Positions 1 through 9,475 are shown, counted from the first letter of the stretch. The stretch is DNA of 64,000 bases from an alpha proteobacterium AAP81b (GCA_001295935.1 LJHX01000036.1:1-64000), one strand, 5' to 3'. Numbers and translations are program-made. The notes: generated by a model from the sequence alone, not told the origin.

Positions 1-450
1 CTCGTCGATGAATGTGAACTTATGAAGGTCGAGAGCCGCGGGCGGCTCCAAGCGTGAACGCTGGAGGAGAGGTTGCCACTGTTCGCGACGGTACGGAATT
101 AGCTTATCGAGAATAGGTGAGGGACGGAACTTGTCATCCATTAGTTCTACATCAAGCTTGAACCGAGGGTCGCGCTTGACAGCTCGGCGGTAGGCCTTGA
201 GCAATCCGCGGGCCTTCTCGTTTATGTGTCGAGACCGCCCAGTCCGGTCGGTTGATGTCCCCCCAAAGCCGCGCACCTCGCGCCGCAACCTCTGCCGGAG
301 CTGCTGCATCGCCTCCCGGACAGCCAGCTCACCGTTTTGGAGCTGCTCACGGGCACTGATCTCCCGTTGATCGCTGCCGCCACCATTCCGCAAAAGACTG
401 CTCAGGAGATTTGTAATGAAGCTCCTTGGGCTGGGACGTCGCTCGGCCAT
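1..450 (-). CDS. hypothetical protein, partial (runs off the left edge)
   Basis: An uninterrupted minus-strand frame starts at an ATG at 450 and stays open for 150 codons to the window edge. The visible N-terminal part begins MAERRPSPRSFITNLLSS and is rich in Arg, Gln and Leu; residues 35-70 (REQLQNGELAVREAMQQL) look like a charged helix or coiled coil. I recognise no family. It lies 159 bp upstream of the 3' end of the restriction-like operon on the same strand. It could be the next gene of the same island, but the gap argues against coupling. The call rests on frame length and codon pattern only. Confidence 0.5.
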   Translation of the reverse strand, partial: MAERRPSPRSFITNLLSSLLRNGGGSDQREISAREQLQNGELAVREAMQQLRQRLRREVRGFGGTSTDRTGRSRHINEKARGLLKAYRRAVKRDPRFKLDVELMDDKFRPSPILDKLIPYRREQWQPLLQRSRLEPPAALDLHKFTFIDE

Positions 451-608
451 GACTTTGGCCTAAAACTTTTCAACCATACAAGCGAGTGCCGTTTGACGAC
501 CGGAACGGATGTCGCCTCGACTGAAACTGGCTGTCCGCGTCGAGCAATTGCGAATGATGGAAGGCACGGTTGGGCCGATGATGGCTGAGAAACACCCGCA
601 GAGTTCGG

Positions 609-1817
609 TTAGTCTGGGTCGGGCCTACCGATCGTCCTTAGCTGAGCTGACGTCGGATCGTACGTGTAGCCGACGATCGTCCCGTCCCGTACCCGCTCCA
701 CAGCCTCATCGATCGCTGACAGCGGCACTAGGAACCACTCCCGAGCCTGTACCGGCTTACCAAACCGGTCTTCCATCGCGATGTCCAACCTCGCCGAGCT
801 GAAGACCCGGTGCAGCACGGCCTCCAGCTTGGCTCGGTTGATGTTGAACAGCTTATAGGTGGCGACGATGTCCACGCCCGCTAGAAGGTAGGTGGGGTCG
901 TTGGCAGCGCCGCTTATGCGTGCCTCCACAGAGCCACCCGTCACTCCGATCTTGTGAATAAGCTCCCTGTGCTCCGCCACCAGCGGGTGGTCGGAGTGGC
1001 TGCGAAGCACATAGATGGTGCCGCTCTCCAGGTCGCCGTCGTCGGCCGTGCCGGCGAACAACGGTCCCGCCTCGGGCTCGGTGATCCGGCGGCCGGCGTC
1101 GTCCTTGTAAAGCGCACGCTGCAGCGATCGGCGTAGGAGATTGCTCTGCGTCCCGTTGGAGTAGATCACCCTGAGCCGAGCATCGGTCTCGCCGTTCGGC
1201 GCCCGCTCCAGCTCTCCAACCTCGGCGACATACGCCATCTGCCCACCGACGATGAAAAACTGCCCTTGGGTGATGTCGGCCTTCAGAAAGCCGGCGTCGC
1301 GGACGATGGGTCGGCTCGTTCGCACGCCGGTGGCCAGGTCGCGTTCGACGGCCGCAAACAGGGGCTTGAACCGCTCAAAATCCTCGCACCGGTCGCGCTG
1401 GGCAATCTCCTCCGCAGCCCGCTTGTCGGTGCTAGAGCGCACGTGCCGGAGCTCGGTGATGCTCGCTTCCCCGGCCGCCCCTTTCAGTTCTTCCGCCAGC
1501 GTGTCGAGCTCGATCTCCTCATCGCTAGCCGGGACGACGGGGCTGGCAGATAGAAGCCCTTGATTGTCGAGAGGCTCCAAGATGACTCGGCATTCTGGCA
1601 GCGCCTTCAGCCGGTCGAGGCGAACGGCGTAGAGCCGCTCAAAGATATCACGATCCTCGCCATGCTGCGGCACCCGCCCGTGCTGCTCGACGAAGCGCTG
1701 GATCTCCTCGAAGCCGGCAATGACGCGCTCCTCGCGAGGTGACCGGCCTGCGGCCTTTGTGGGCTGGGCAAACTCGGATAGCTCATCGCGCAGCTCGTCA
1801 AGGTCGATGTCAGTCAT
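609..1817 (-). CDS. GIY-YIG nuclease family protein (T5orf172/MUG113-like)
   Basis: A protein of 402 aa. The C-terminal third carries a GIY-YIG-type core: GTIYVLRS, then HKIGVTGGSVEARI, then a helix with LFNINRAKLEAVLHRVF, which fits the T5orf172 branch of GIY-YIG nucleases. The N-terminal 200 residues are charged and unassigned. The start chosen is the ATG at 1817, which overlaps the end of the helicase gene as ATGACTGA; the longer open frame upstream lies inside the helicase gene. It is the last gene of a four-gene coupled operon (methyltransferase, GIY-YIG-like, helicase, this gene), so a role as the cleaving or sensing subunit of a restriction-type system is inferred. Family assignment is fairly sure; the role is not. 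Confidence 0.8.
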   Translation of the reverse strand: MTDIDLDELRDELSEFAQPTKAAGRSPREERVIAGFEEIQRFVEQHGRVPQHGEDRDIFERLYAVRLDRLKALPECRVILEPLDNQGLLSASPVVPASDEEIELDTLAEELKGAAGEASITELRHVRSSTDKRAAEEIAQRDRCEDFERFKPLFAAVERDLATGVRTSRPIVRDAGFLKADITQGQFFIVGGQMAYVAEVGELERAPNGETDARLRVIYSNGTQSNLLRRSLQRALYKDDAGRRITEPEAGPLFAGTADDGDLESGTIYVLRSHSDHPLVAEHRELIHKIGVTGGSVEARISGAANDPTYLLAGVDIVATYKLFNINRAKLEAVLHRVFSSARLDIAMEDRFGKPVQAREWFLVPLSAIDEAVERVRDGTIVGYTYDPTSAQLRTIGRPDPD

Positions 1818-3861
1818 AGCGACCCTCGTCCTTGAACCGAACGAACGCAGCGGCACCCTCGGCCATCCGCTTCTCCCAGGCGTCGGCCGAGGTGATGGAC
1901 GGCAGGCGACCACGCTCCTTCTTGAACCGAAAAGCGCGAACCGCCAGGTCTTTCGCCTCCTCGGGCGTGATCGCGGTCCGCTTGGCAGCGATGGCGGCGG
2001 CGACCTGCTTCAGGCTGGCCTCGCTCATCGTCTTGGCGAGAATGGCATAGGCTTCACCGAACGGGTTGATGCGGTCGATGAGATCGATGTCGAGCTCACG
2101 GACGTCCATCGCGAACCTGCGTACCCCGTCGACCAGCGCTGTGTTCAGGGCCGGCTCGCCCTCTCCTCCACCAGTTGCAGCCTTCTTGGCTTGCTGGGTC
2201 AGCGTCAGCGCGGCGATAGCATGCTGCCGCACCGCTTCCTGATCTTCAGCGTCAAGCTCGGGGTATCTGTCGCGGATAATCTTGCCGAGCCGGACTTGGG
2301 TTAGCTCCTCAGGGACAAGCTCCTCGTCGAAGAGGCCGCGCTCGATCGATCGCTTGTCCTGGACGAATGTGGCGATCACCTCATTCAGATCCTCTCGGCA
2401 GATGCGGGCCGCCTCTGGGGTCTTCGGTTCGACCAGACCTTTGATCTCAATCTCGAAGACTCCGCGGTCTTCGTTGAAGCCGACGTTGCACCTGTCGGGC
2501 TGATAGCCGCCTTCGCCATAGTCGAACCCTGGGGTCGGCGCATTCGCGGCAGGGTTCTTCGGCTTGAACTCGAAGCGGGGGGCCAGCACCTGCTCCATCA
2601 GGAGGCTGGCGGCGATCGCCTTCAGCGTGTCGTTGACCGCTTCGCGGACTAGCTCGTCGGCGGCATCGACCGCAGCAATCAGGTTGGTGAAGCGGGCGCG
2701 GGTCTTGCCGGGCGCGTCGCGGGTCGCGCGGCCGATGATCTGGACGATCTCCGTAAGGCTGGCGCGATAGCCGACGGTCAGGGCATGCTCGCACCAGATC
2801 CAGTCGAAGCCCTCCTTCGCCATGCCGAGCGCGATGATGATGTCGACGTGATCGCGGTTGTTCTTCTGTGCAGGGTCCTTCAGCGCCATCGACACGCGGT
2901 CGCGCTTGTTGGGGTCGTCGTCGACCAGGTCGGCAATGCGCAGCGTCCGTCCGTCAGGTGTCCGCACCATCTGGAAGCCGGTGACGGGGTCGTGACCCTG
3001 CCATACGCCCAGCGCCTCGATGATGTGCTCGACCTCCTTGATTTTATCTTTGGTGCTCTCACGCGAGTTGACGCTGGGAATGTGGACGATGGTCTTCTCG
3101 GCCGGATCCAGCACCCTCAGGATGTCGTCGGCATAGGCGCCTGAGTAGAAATAGTAACCGATGTCGAGCCGCTTCAGGTGCTCATAGCCATTGAGCTGCT
3201 CATAGTAGGTGTAGGTCACGCTTTCGAACTTGGCCTCATCCCCAGGCGCCAGGACGGCCTCTGCGTCGCCGCGGAAATAGCTGCCGGTCATGGCGACGAT
3301 GTGCACGCGGTCGCGGGCTATGAACGCCCCAAGGTGCGTGCCGAGCTTGTTGTCAGGGTTGGCGGAGACGTGGTGGAACTCGTCGACCGCGATGAGCCGG
3401 TCGTCGAACGCTTCCACGCCAAACTGGTCTACGGCGAAGCGGAAGGTTGCATGGGTGCACACCAGCACCTTATCCTCGCTCGCCAAAAAGGCTCCGAGGC
3501 TGGCGACCTTGCCGCCGTTATCGGTGCCCGGCGCGTTGCAGAGGTTCCATCTGGGCTCGACGCGCCAGTCTGCCCAGAAGCCATGGTCGCTGAGCGGTTC
3601 ATCGTTGAAGCTCGAACCAATGCTCCGCTCGGGCACCACGATGATGGCCTGGCGCAGGCCCTGGTTCTCCAGCTTGTCGAGCGCGATGTACATCAGCGCT
3701 CGGCTCTTGCCTGACGCCGGCGGCGACTTGATCAGCAGGTATTGCTCGCCGCGCTTCTCATAGGCGCGCTCCTGCATCGGCCGCATGCCGAGGGCGTTTG
3801 CCTTGGTCGAGGCACCGCTGCGGGCATAGGACACCGAGACGGAAGGAACGAGCATCGTCAT
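1810..3861 (-). CDS. SF2 DEAD/DEAH-box helicase of a restriction-like operon
   Basis: A protein of 683 aa. Helicase motifs appear in order: Walker A (SPPASGKSRALM, about residue 45), motif II as VDEFHH, motif III as AMTGS, and in RecA domain 2 the sequence MAKEGFDW followed by QIIGRATR (motif VI). This matches type III/type I restriction-helicase architecture without a fused nuclease. The ATG at 3861 is chosen because it overlaps the upstream gene's stop (ATGA); the open frame continues 10 codons further upstream but only inside the neighbouring gene. Inferred role: ATP-driven DNA translocation for the methyltransferase and GIY-YIG proteins encoded on either side. Confidence 0.88.
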   Translation of the reverse strand: MTMLVPSVSVSYARSGASTKANALGMRPMQERAYEKRGEQYLLIKSPPASGKSRALMYIALDKLENQGLRQAIIVVPERSIGSSFNDEPLSDHGFWADWRVEPRWNLCNAPGTDNGGKVASLGAFLASEDKVLVCTHATFRFAVDQFGVEAFDDRLIAVDEFHHVSANPDNKLGTHLGAFIARDRVHIVAMTGSYFRGDAEAVLAPGDEAKFESVTYTYYEQLNGYEHLKRLDIGYYFYSGAYADDILRVLDPAEKTIVHIPSVNSRESTKDKIKEVEHIIEALGVWQGHDPVTGFQMVRTPDGRTLRIADLVDDDPNKRDRVSMALKDPAQKNNRDHVDIIIALGMAKEGFDWIWCEHALTVGYRASLTEIVQIIGRATRDAPGKTRARFTNLIAAVDAADELVREAVNDTLKAIAASLLMEQVLAPRFEFKPKNPAANAPTPGFDYGEGGYQPDRCNVGFNEDRGVFEIEIKGLVEPKTPEAARICREDLNEVIATFVQDKRSIERGLFDEELVPEELTQVRLGKIIRDRYPELDAEDQEAVRQHAIAALTLTQQAKKAATGGGEGEPALNTALVDGVRRFAMDVRELDIDLIDRINPFGEAYAILAKTMSEASLKQVAAAIAAKRTAITPEEAKDLAVRAFRFKKERGRLPSITSADAWEKRMAEGAAAFVRFKDEGRYD

Positions 3862-5018
3862 GCTTTGAGGCTCTCCATGGCCGACTTCCATGCCGCTGCC
3901 ACGGCGGTCTCGCTGGCAAGGAAGAATTCTCCACCAAGCGACGTTTCATGCTGATGGAGGTATGCCTTGAGCTGAGTCTCGGCTCGAATGGCCTCCATCG
4001 ACCTGGGAAACAGTGGCCAGCCGGCCGACGCGTTCGTATGCACAAGTTCCCATCGATAAACGCCGGCAGGGAAGGATGAATTGAGCGCGTCGCATCGTGA
4101 CGATGGGCTGCCGGACATGCCAACCTTGACGATCCAACGCCCCTCTGCCGGCCGCCCGAGGTAGGCGGACTCGTCCCCACGCAAGCGGAGCACATACAGG
4201 CTTTTAGGGCCCTCGGCCTCCTTGCAGAAGAAGCCGGTCTGGGACACCGGCCCGGGGCGAGAGGGAGTGAAGACCTCGCCGCCAGCTGCCGGGACTGCCG
4301 CGGTGACTGGGATCTCACCGAAAACGGACGTCTCGATAAAGGTGAGCCTCAGGAGGTTCCGCGCCTCTCTCTTTGTCAGGCGCATGCCCTGCGAGCCGAT
4401 CGCTTGCGAGCGGGCAGTGGAATAGGTCTCAGGGGCAAACTCTTCGATCGACACATAGCTCTCTTCGGCGACGCGCCAGGCTCGCGTGGCCTTCACGGCC
4501 AAGTTCCACTTCTCGGCACGCTCAGGATCGCCCAATTTGCGTGCCCATTCGGAAGGGCTCATGAACGCCTGGGCGGTGTTGACCCGGTGCGACACCTGCT
4601 GGATGCCGATCACCATGCCACGTTGAGCAAAAGGAGCGCGTGTCTTGTGCCCGTAGATCACGACCAGGGCGCCTGGCTGGGTCTCGCGCACGAAGTGCTT
4701 GCGCTGCCCGTCGTTGGAGAACCCGAGGAAGCCCCACGTTTCGGGTGAGAAGCCGTAGAAGCTGGTTAGCCATACATTGGGCGGGTCGGCCGTGATCTGG
4801 GCTAAGAGCGATTCCGGCTCTGTCGCTGCGTGGGCGGCTAGGAACGCCGCAACAGTCCCATATGTCTCGACTACGCGCAGCCCTACAGCCGGCATCATGG
4901 CCTGGCCTCGCTCTGGCCATCCCTCCGCTTCAAAGAGTCCCTGCAAACCTCCAAAGCGTTCTTGGGCTAAGATGTTGACAGCCTTGGCGTCCCAGCCCGG
5001 GGTCCGGTCTTCAATCAC
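3858..5018 (-). CDS. GIY-YIG-like protein of the restriction-like operon
   Basis: A protein of 386 aa starting at a GTG whose GTGA overlaps the methyltransferase stop. The C-terminal region has a GIY-YIG-like pattern: SLYVLRL, then WIVKVGMSGSPSSRCDALN about 25 residues later, then WELVHTN and a conserved GGEFFLA near the end. Residues 1-230 are a separate domain with WLTSFYGF and GALVVIYGHK. A diverged full-length paralogue lies on the opposite strand at 14820-15974, with the same opening (GWDxKAVNxxA) and the same C-terminal GGEFFLAS. Two GIY-YIG-type proteins in one restriction-like operon is unusual; this one may act as target recogniser or second nuclease subunit. Catalytic activity cannot be judged from the sequence alone. 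Confidence 0.7.
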   Translation of the reverse strand: MIEDRTPGWDAKAVNILAQERFGGLQGLFEAEGWPERGQAMMPAVGLRVVETYGTVAAFLAAHAATEPESLLAQITADPPNVWLTSFYGFSPETWGFLGFSNDGQRKHFVRETQPGALVVIYGHKTRAPFAQRGMVIGIQQVSHRVNTAQAFMSPSEWARKLGDPERAEKWNLAVKATRAWRVAEESYVSIEEFAPETYSTARSQAIGSQGMRLTKREARNLLRLTFIETSVFGEIPVTAAVPAAGGEVFTPSRPGPVSQTGFFCKEAEGPKSLYVLRLRGDESAYLGRPAEGRWIVKVGMSGSPSSRCDALNSSFPAGVYRWELVHTNASAGWPLFPRSMEAIRAETQLKAYLHQHETSLGGEFFLASETAVAAAWKSAMESLKA

Positions 5019-7789
5019 GACGCACGGGCCTTCCGGACTGGAGCCTTCCCGGCGCCCGCGGAGGTCATCTTGGTGTATAGGTCGAACAGCTTCTCGAGGC
5101 GCTCAGTGTCGTTCCTGAAACGGCGGCCGATGTAGATGCGCTCCAGCACCTCGTCGTTGCGGTCATGGGCGGCCCGGAGGTCGGGGAAGTCACGGTCCAA
5201 CCGCTCCGGATCATACAGCTCGGCGATGGTGGCGGGGAAATGCGCCTCGCGCGCGAGCAGGATGTCTTCGGCGCAGCGGGTCAGGTCGGCCTTGTTCTTC
5301 TCGGTCAGCGGCGGGACGGGGAAGGTGTTCCAGCCCAGAGTGTTGGAGTAGCGATAGCGCGTCTCCAGCTTCCCGCAGACGGTCGCGATCCACACGAGAT
5401 GCAGGCGCGAGGCAATCACCGCCATGTTCCACAGCGGGGCGTCGTAGAGGGCGAAGGCTGCATCCGATACGATGCTGCCAACATCCAACAGGTCGATCGG
5501 CAAAAATTCCCTGCTTTCCGAAGATACACGAGCCACAATAAGCGTGGATCGCTCTCCCTTTCCTGGCACCTGCACGAAACGATGTGGTCGCGTGGCCCAC
5601 GCCCTCGTGGCCTGAGCGGGACTCTTGCCTCGCGCCGCTCGCACACCTTCGAACCTCGCAGCGAGCTGCGGGACGGCCATCGCCTGAGTCGTTTCGTCGT
5701 CCTCGATCCAAAGACAGTATCGCGGCTGCCCGTTAATGAATTCATCAGACCCCAAGTATCTGAAGATAAATGACGCGGCTTGGGGGGCCGACGACTGCAG
5801 GGCGGTGCGTTCATCGCCGGATAGAATGAGATGCCCGCCGTCCCTAGGCATATTGCCGAACAGCATCGGATGCCGGTCACAAGGATCGCGCACCGGCTCG
5901 ACGTAAACCGTCGGTGCTGGGATGAGATACGGGTTGATCAGCCCAACCGTGCGCCGCTCGTCGCCATCCGTTATGTGCTTCGCACGGTGTGGGTCTGCTC
6001 TAGCTAAGCCGACGACTACGACTGTGACGCCCGCATTGTGCGCTGCGAGATTCGACCATTTGAATGAACGATGCGCGAAAAAAATTTCCATGCCATCGCG
6101 CAGCACGTGCGGCCAAAGCGTTGAGACGGACAAGCCTTGGCAAACGGAGTTTGTTGTGACGAAAGCGGCGGCCCCGGCGGTCCTCCTCAGGTAGTCAGCG
6201 CCCTTGATTATCCAGCCCGCAACGTAGTCCAGCGACTTCCAATTGGCGATCCGGCCGTCGAGGACGGGCGCGAGGTCGGCCCTGTGCTCGTCAGTCTGGT
6301 TACGGCTTCCCAGATACGGCGGGTTCCCGCATATATACGTCTCCCCGCCCTCGTTCTCGAAGTCGATCTGCGCCTGGTCGAGCGGGGTCTGGAACAGATC
6401 GTCACCAACCAGTTTCACTCCCGTTCGCTCCGGCGGCCACAGGCTGAGCCAGTCGAGGCGGAGCGCGTTGCCGCAGGTGATCCAATTCTCCTGGTCGAGC
6501 GGCAGGAACTCGGCCAGCGCCAGCTTCTGCCCGCGATAGAGCACGTCGGCCTGGTACTCGGCGATGATCAGCGCCAGCCGCGCAATCTCGGCCGGGAAGT
6601 CGCGCAGCTCGATCCCGCGGAAGTTGGTAAGCGGGATGTCCGATGCGCGGCCCTGCTCGCCCCGGCGGCGGTTGATCTCCGCCTCGATCTCCCTCATCTG
6701 CTTATACGCGATCACGAGGAAGTTGCCGCTGCCGCAGGCCGGGTCGAACACCCGAATGCGGCTCATGCGGTTGCGCAGGTTCAGCAGCTTGCGAGCGTTG
6801 TCGCCGGCCTCCTCGAGCTTCTCCCTGAGGTCGTCGAGAAACAGCGGGTTCAACACCTTCAGGATGTTGGGCACGCTGGTGTAGTGCATGCCCAGCGCGC
6901 CGCGCTCCTCGTCGTCGGCGACCGCCTGGATCATCGATCCGAAAATGTCCGGGTTGATCTTCGTCCAGTCGAGCCCGCCAATGTGCAGCAGGTAGGAGCG
7001 CGCGATCCGGCTGAACACAGGCACTTCCAGACTGCCGGAGAATAGGCCGCCGTTGACATAGGGAAACGGCCGCGCCCAGCTGCGGATAGCCTCGGCCTCG
7101 TGCCGTTCCTTGCGCGTGTTCATCGCTCGGAACAGCTCGTGGATGACCTCATGGGTGTTTGACGAGTCCCGCTCGCTCATCTTCTCGATCGTGCCGGTGA
7201 ACGGGTAGCTCGCGTGGAAAATGCCTGTATCTTCAGCGAAGAAGCAAAAGATCAGCCGCGCCATGAAGTGGTTCATGTCCGGCCGGCGCTCGGCGGTCGC
7301 CCAGTCGGGATTGTCCTTCAGCAGCTCGACATAGAGCCGGTTCAGGCGGCTCGTGGCGCGGATATCGAAGCTCGATTCGCGGACCTGGCGGACGGTGGTG
7401 ATCCCGGCGAGCGGGAGGAAGAAGCCGAAATGGTCTGGGAAGGCCCGGTAGTCACAGGCGACCGTCTCGCCGGTCTCCAGGTCCTCCGCCTCGAACGTGT
7501 CGCCGTCGGTGGCAAGCACGTACTTGGCCTTGGCCTTGGCGGTGGTAGGGCTGGCTTTCAGCTGCGCAAGTGTCTCGCTGACGTGCCCAGGCGCGGCCAC
7601 GGCAAGGTGAATGTTGTTGGTTTGGAGCACGCCCCCAACGTCGGACCGGTTCGACGCACCCGTCCGCAGCCGCTTAAGCGTCGTCGCCTTGTTCCCGAAT
7701 GCCTCCAGGAACGCAAAAGGGAACTCAGCTGCGTCGAAGGGGCGCTCGGCGAGCGCGGAGACAGCTTCCTCGATCTCAACGGCATTCAC
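5015..7789 (-). CDS. MmeI-like class I SAM-dependent DNA methyltransferase
   Basis: A protein of about 924 aa. The SAM-binding motif I FDPACGSGNFL lies near residue 350 and the catalytic motif NPPY (YICGNPPYLGS) near residue 490, as expected for an N6-adenine methyltransferase. An N-terminal helical region with LIFCFFAEDTGIF and the spacing of motifs fit the MmeI/YeeA-like group. The C-terminal 350 residues, with RYSNTLGWNTFPVPPL, are the presumed target-recognition part. I see no clear fused nuclease motif, so cleavage is probably supplied by the neighbouring GIY-YIG proteins. It is the first gene of the operon; the GTG at 7789 has AAAGG 12 nt upstream, and a TTG at 7801 is an alternative start. 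Confidence 0.87.
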   Translation of the reverse strand: MNAVEIEEAVSALAERPFDAAEFPFAFLEAFGNKATTLKRLRTGASNRSDVGGVLQTNNIHLAVAAPGHVSETLAQLKASPTTAKAKAKYVLATDGDTFEAEDLETGETVACDYRAFPDHFGFFLPLAGITTVRQVRESSFDIRATSRLNRLYVELLKDNPDWATAERRPDMNHFMARLIFCFFAEDTGIFHASYPFTGTIEKMSERDSSNTHEVIHELFRAMNTRKERHEAEAIRSWARPFPYVNGGLFSGSLEVPVFSRIARSYLLHIGGLDWTKINPDIFGSMIQAVADDEERGALGMHYTSVPNILKVLNPLFLDDLREKLEEAGDNARKLLNLRNRMSRIRVFDPACGSGNFLVIAYKQMREIEAEINRRRGEQGRASDIPLTNFRGIELRDFPAEIARLALIIAEYQADVLYRGQKLALAEFLPLDQENWITCGNALRLDWLSLWPPERTGVKLVGDDLFQTPLDQAQIDFENEGGETYICGNPPYLGSRNQTDEHRADLAPVLDGRIANWKSLDYVAGWIIKGADYLRRTAGAAAFVTTNSVCQGLSVSTLWPHVLRDGMEIFFAHRSFKWSNLAAHNAGVTVVVVGLARADPHRAKHITDGDERRTVGLINPYLIPAPTVYVEPVRDPCDRHPMLFGNMPRDGGHLILSGDERTALQSSAPQAASFIFRYLGSDEFINGQPRYCLWIEDDETTQAMAVPQLAARFEGVRAARGKSPAQATRAWATRPHRFVQVPGKGERSTLIVARVSSESREFLPIDLLDVGSIVSDAAFALYDAPLWNMAVIASRLHLVWIATVCGKLETRYRYSNTLGWNTFPVPPLTEKNKADLTRCAEDILLAREAHFPATIAELYDPERLDRDFPDLRAAHDRNDEVLERIYIGRRFRNDTERLEKLFDLYTKMTSAGAGKAPVRKARAS

Positions 7790-7868
7790 GGCTACGGGCA
7801 ACCTTTGGGCGCGAAAGGCGAGTTAGCCGGTGACACAGGGCATGTCACGGGCTCGCAACGGTCATTGT

Positions 7869-7883
7869 CTTGCACCGTGCAAG
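7869..7883. repeat. CTTGCAC palindrome, short variant
   Basis: CTTGCACCGTGCAAG, a perfect inverted repeat, in the short space between the restriction-like operon start and the lipoprotein gene end. It lacks the outer GT/AC pair typical of the copies beyond 33.9 kb. Confidence 0.85.
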
Positions 7884-7934
7884 CCTCGGCGCGCCGGTGG
7901 CCACTGGTCAGCGGGACGTATGTTGGAGCGCCGA

Positions 7935-8219
7935 TCACTGCGGCCGATACCGACCTGGCTCGCACCAATAGTGCACTGGCGCGATCGGGTCGCGCGCCGC
8001 GTCCATGGTTTCGGTGAGAAGCGCCGCGATCATGGCGCAGTTCTCCTCGTTGTAGGTCCCTGACCCGTTTCCCGGATCGTTGGTGTCGAAGGTGGCCATG
8101 TGGACACGAGCGTTCTGGTTGAGCCGGGAGTTCCGGTAAAGCGTGTAGGTCGGAGGCGCTGGCTTGCAGCCAGAAACGACCAGCACTGCCAACAGGAGCA
8201 TGACAATCGACCGTCTCAT
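7935..8219 (-). CDS. small lipoprotein
   Basis: A protein of 94 aa. The N-terminus MRRSIVMLLLAVLVVSGCKP is a signal peptide with lipobox VSGC, so processing by signal peptidase II and membrane anchoring are expected. The mature part has two further cysteines (EENCAMIAA and HYWCEPGRY) that could pair. No known family is recognised. It is on the same strand as the restriction-like operon but separated from it by a palindrome and about 130 bp, so it is probably a separate unit. Confidence 0.75.
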   Translation of the reverse strand: MRRSIVMLLLAVLVVSGCKPAPPTYTLYRNSRLNQNARVHMATFDTNDPGNGSGTYNEENCAMIAALLTETMDAARDPIAPVHYWCEPGRYRPQ

Positions 8220-8564
8220 CGTCCTCGCCCCGGTAGCGTATCATGCTGTCCTAAAGGCAGGCTGCCCGCTTAGCAGCCGGTTTGTGAAAATGGATATCCC
8301 GCCTTCCGTCTGCCAACGATAGCTGAAGCCCACTCGATAAATTATCTCCCTATGCGCCGCTTGCAATGTAGGATTTCGCCTGCAAAGTATCACCATGCCA
8401 AGACAGTCCCCCAACTTGGCGACAGACCTGCCGCTGCTGGACGACCGGTCCGCTAACCGTGTCCAGCAGCGCGCCGGCGGCGGCGCGGGGTGCCTCGATG
8501 CCCGCGCCGCCGACTGCCGCCCGGTCGATGGTCGCGCATCGCGGCGCCCACAGCGGGGCAGATG
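8220..8564. other. intergenic stretch without a recognised gene
   Basis: About 345 bp between divergent units. Overlapping frames here have no family resemblance or convincing start. It presumably holds the promoters of the flanking genes, but I cannot point to clear hexamers. Confidence 0.4.
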
Positions 8565-8768
8565 ATGGCGATGCTGTCGGAATGGGAATTATGGGCCTGC
8601 GCCCGTCACCAGCTGCTGAAGCATGGCGAGTTGGCCCCTGAGGCTGCGGCCCAGCGGGTGGATGCGCTTCTGGCCGCCGGCGATATCGATGGGCAGAAGG
8701 TTTGGCTGGCGATCCTGGACCGCATCCGCCAGCTCCAGGGTCCGGCGCCGGGCGAGACAGCTCATTGA
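8565..8768 (+). CDS. DUF6961-like small protein
   Basis: A protein of about 67 aa (three in-frame ATGs at 8562, 8565 and 8571 make the exact start uncertain). The sequence SEWELWACARHQLLKHGE followed by AAQRVDALLAAGD matches the small DUF6961 family common in sphingomonads: an ExELWACA helix, a conserved HG, then a DALLAAGD helix. The function of the family is not known to me. Its stop overlaps the start of the next gene (TGATG), so the two are co-translated. Confidence 0.7.
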   Translation: MAMLSEWELWACARHQLLKHGELAPEAAAQRVDALLAAGDIDGQKVWLAILDRIRQLQGPAPGETAH

Positions 8769-9475
8769 TGCCCAAGCTCGACAGACTCGTGGCAGTCCTT
8801 GCGGTTGCGCTCATGGCCCTTGGCCTCCTTGCGCCTGCGTCGGCCGAGACGCTCGCCGGCCGGGTGGTTGGCGTCACCGATGGTGACACCATTCGACTGC
8901 TCGTCGGGGGCAATCGGGAATACAAGGTTCGCCTGGGTGAGATCGATGCGCCGGAAAGCGGCCAGCCCTTTGGCCGTGCTTCCAAGCGCATGCTGTCGGA
9001 CTTGGTGTTCGGCCGGACCGTCACTGTCCGCGTCACCGATGTCGATCGCTACGGCCGATCGGTCGGTGTTATCCGCGCGGGCGATCGCAATATCAACGCC
9101 GAGATGGTCAAGCTGGGCGGTGCCTGGGCCTATCGGCGCTACCTGTCCGACCAGCGCTACCTCGCCTGGGAGCAGGCGGCCCGAGCAGCGCGCCGCGGTC
9201 TTTGGGCCCTGCAGCCTAATCAGATAATGCCGCCCTGGGAGTGGCGCACTGCACGCCGCAGTCGCCTGACGCCTACGCCTTCCCGCTTCTCCGGCCCGGT
9301 CAGTGCACCGCCGATCGATCGCGCCACGGCCGGTGGCGGCTATGCCTGCGGCACCAAGCGGACGTGTGGGCAGATGAGCAGCTGCGACGAGGCGCTCTAT
9401 CACCTAAGGAGCTGCGGCCTTGGCCGTCTCGACGGCGATGGCGACGGGGTGCCCTGCGAGAAGATCTGTCGCTGA
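8768..9475 (+). CDS. exported thermonuclease-like protein with excalibur domain
   Basis: A protein of 235 aa. A signal peptide (ending LLAPASAE) is followed by a staphylococcal-nuclease fold: VVGVTDGDTIRLL, KVRLGEIDAPE, then DRYGRSVG and NAEMVKLGGAWAY. These hold the expected Arg and Glu/Asp active-site positions of the SNase family. After a Pro/Ser-rich linker, the last 45 residues (CGTKRTCGQM through DGDGDGVPCEKIC) form a Cys-paired, Asp-rich excalibur calcium-binding motif. It should act as a Ca-dependent secreted or periplasmic nuclease. The TGATG junction couples it to the DUF6961-like gene. Confidence 0.88.
   Translation: MPKLDRLVAVLAVALMALGLLAPASAETLAGRVVGVTDGDTIRLLVGGNREYKVRLGEIDAPESGQPFGRASKRMLSDLVFGRTVTVRVTDVDRYGRSVGVIRAGDRNINAEMVKLGGAWAYRRYLSDQRYLAWEQAARAARRGLWALQPNQIMPPWEWRTARRSRLTPTPSRFSGPVSAPPIDRATAGGGYACGTKRTCGQMSSCDEALYHLRSCGLGRLDGDGDGVPCEKICR

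Noticed and set aside
609-7789. Assignment as BREX or DISARM
   Set aside because: There is no PglZ, BrxC, DrmA, DrmB or PLD-type gene; only a methyltransferase and a helicase are in common.
8350-9036. Minus-strand 228-aa frame
   Set aside because: It is antisense to the DUF6961-like and thermonuclease genes and has shadow-type Arg/Pro/Ser composition.
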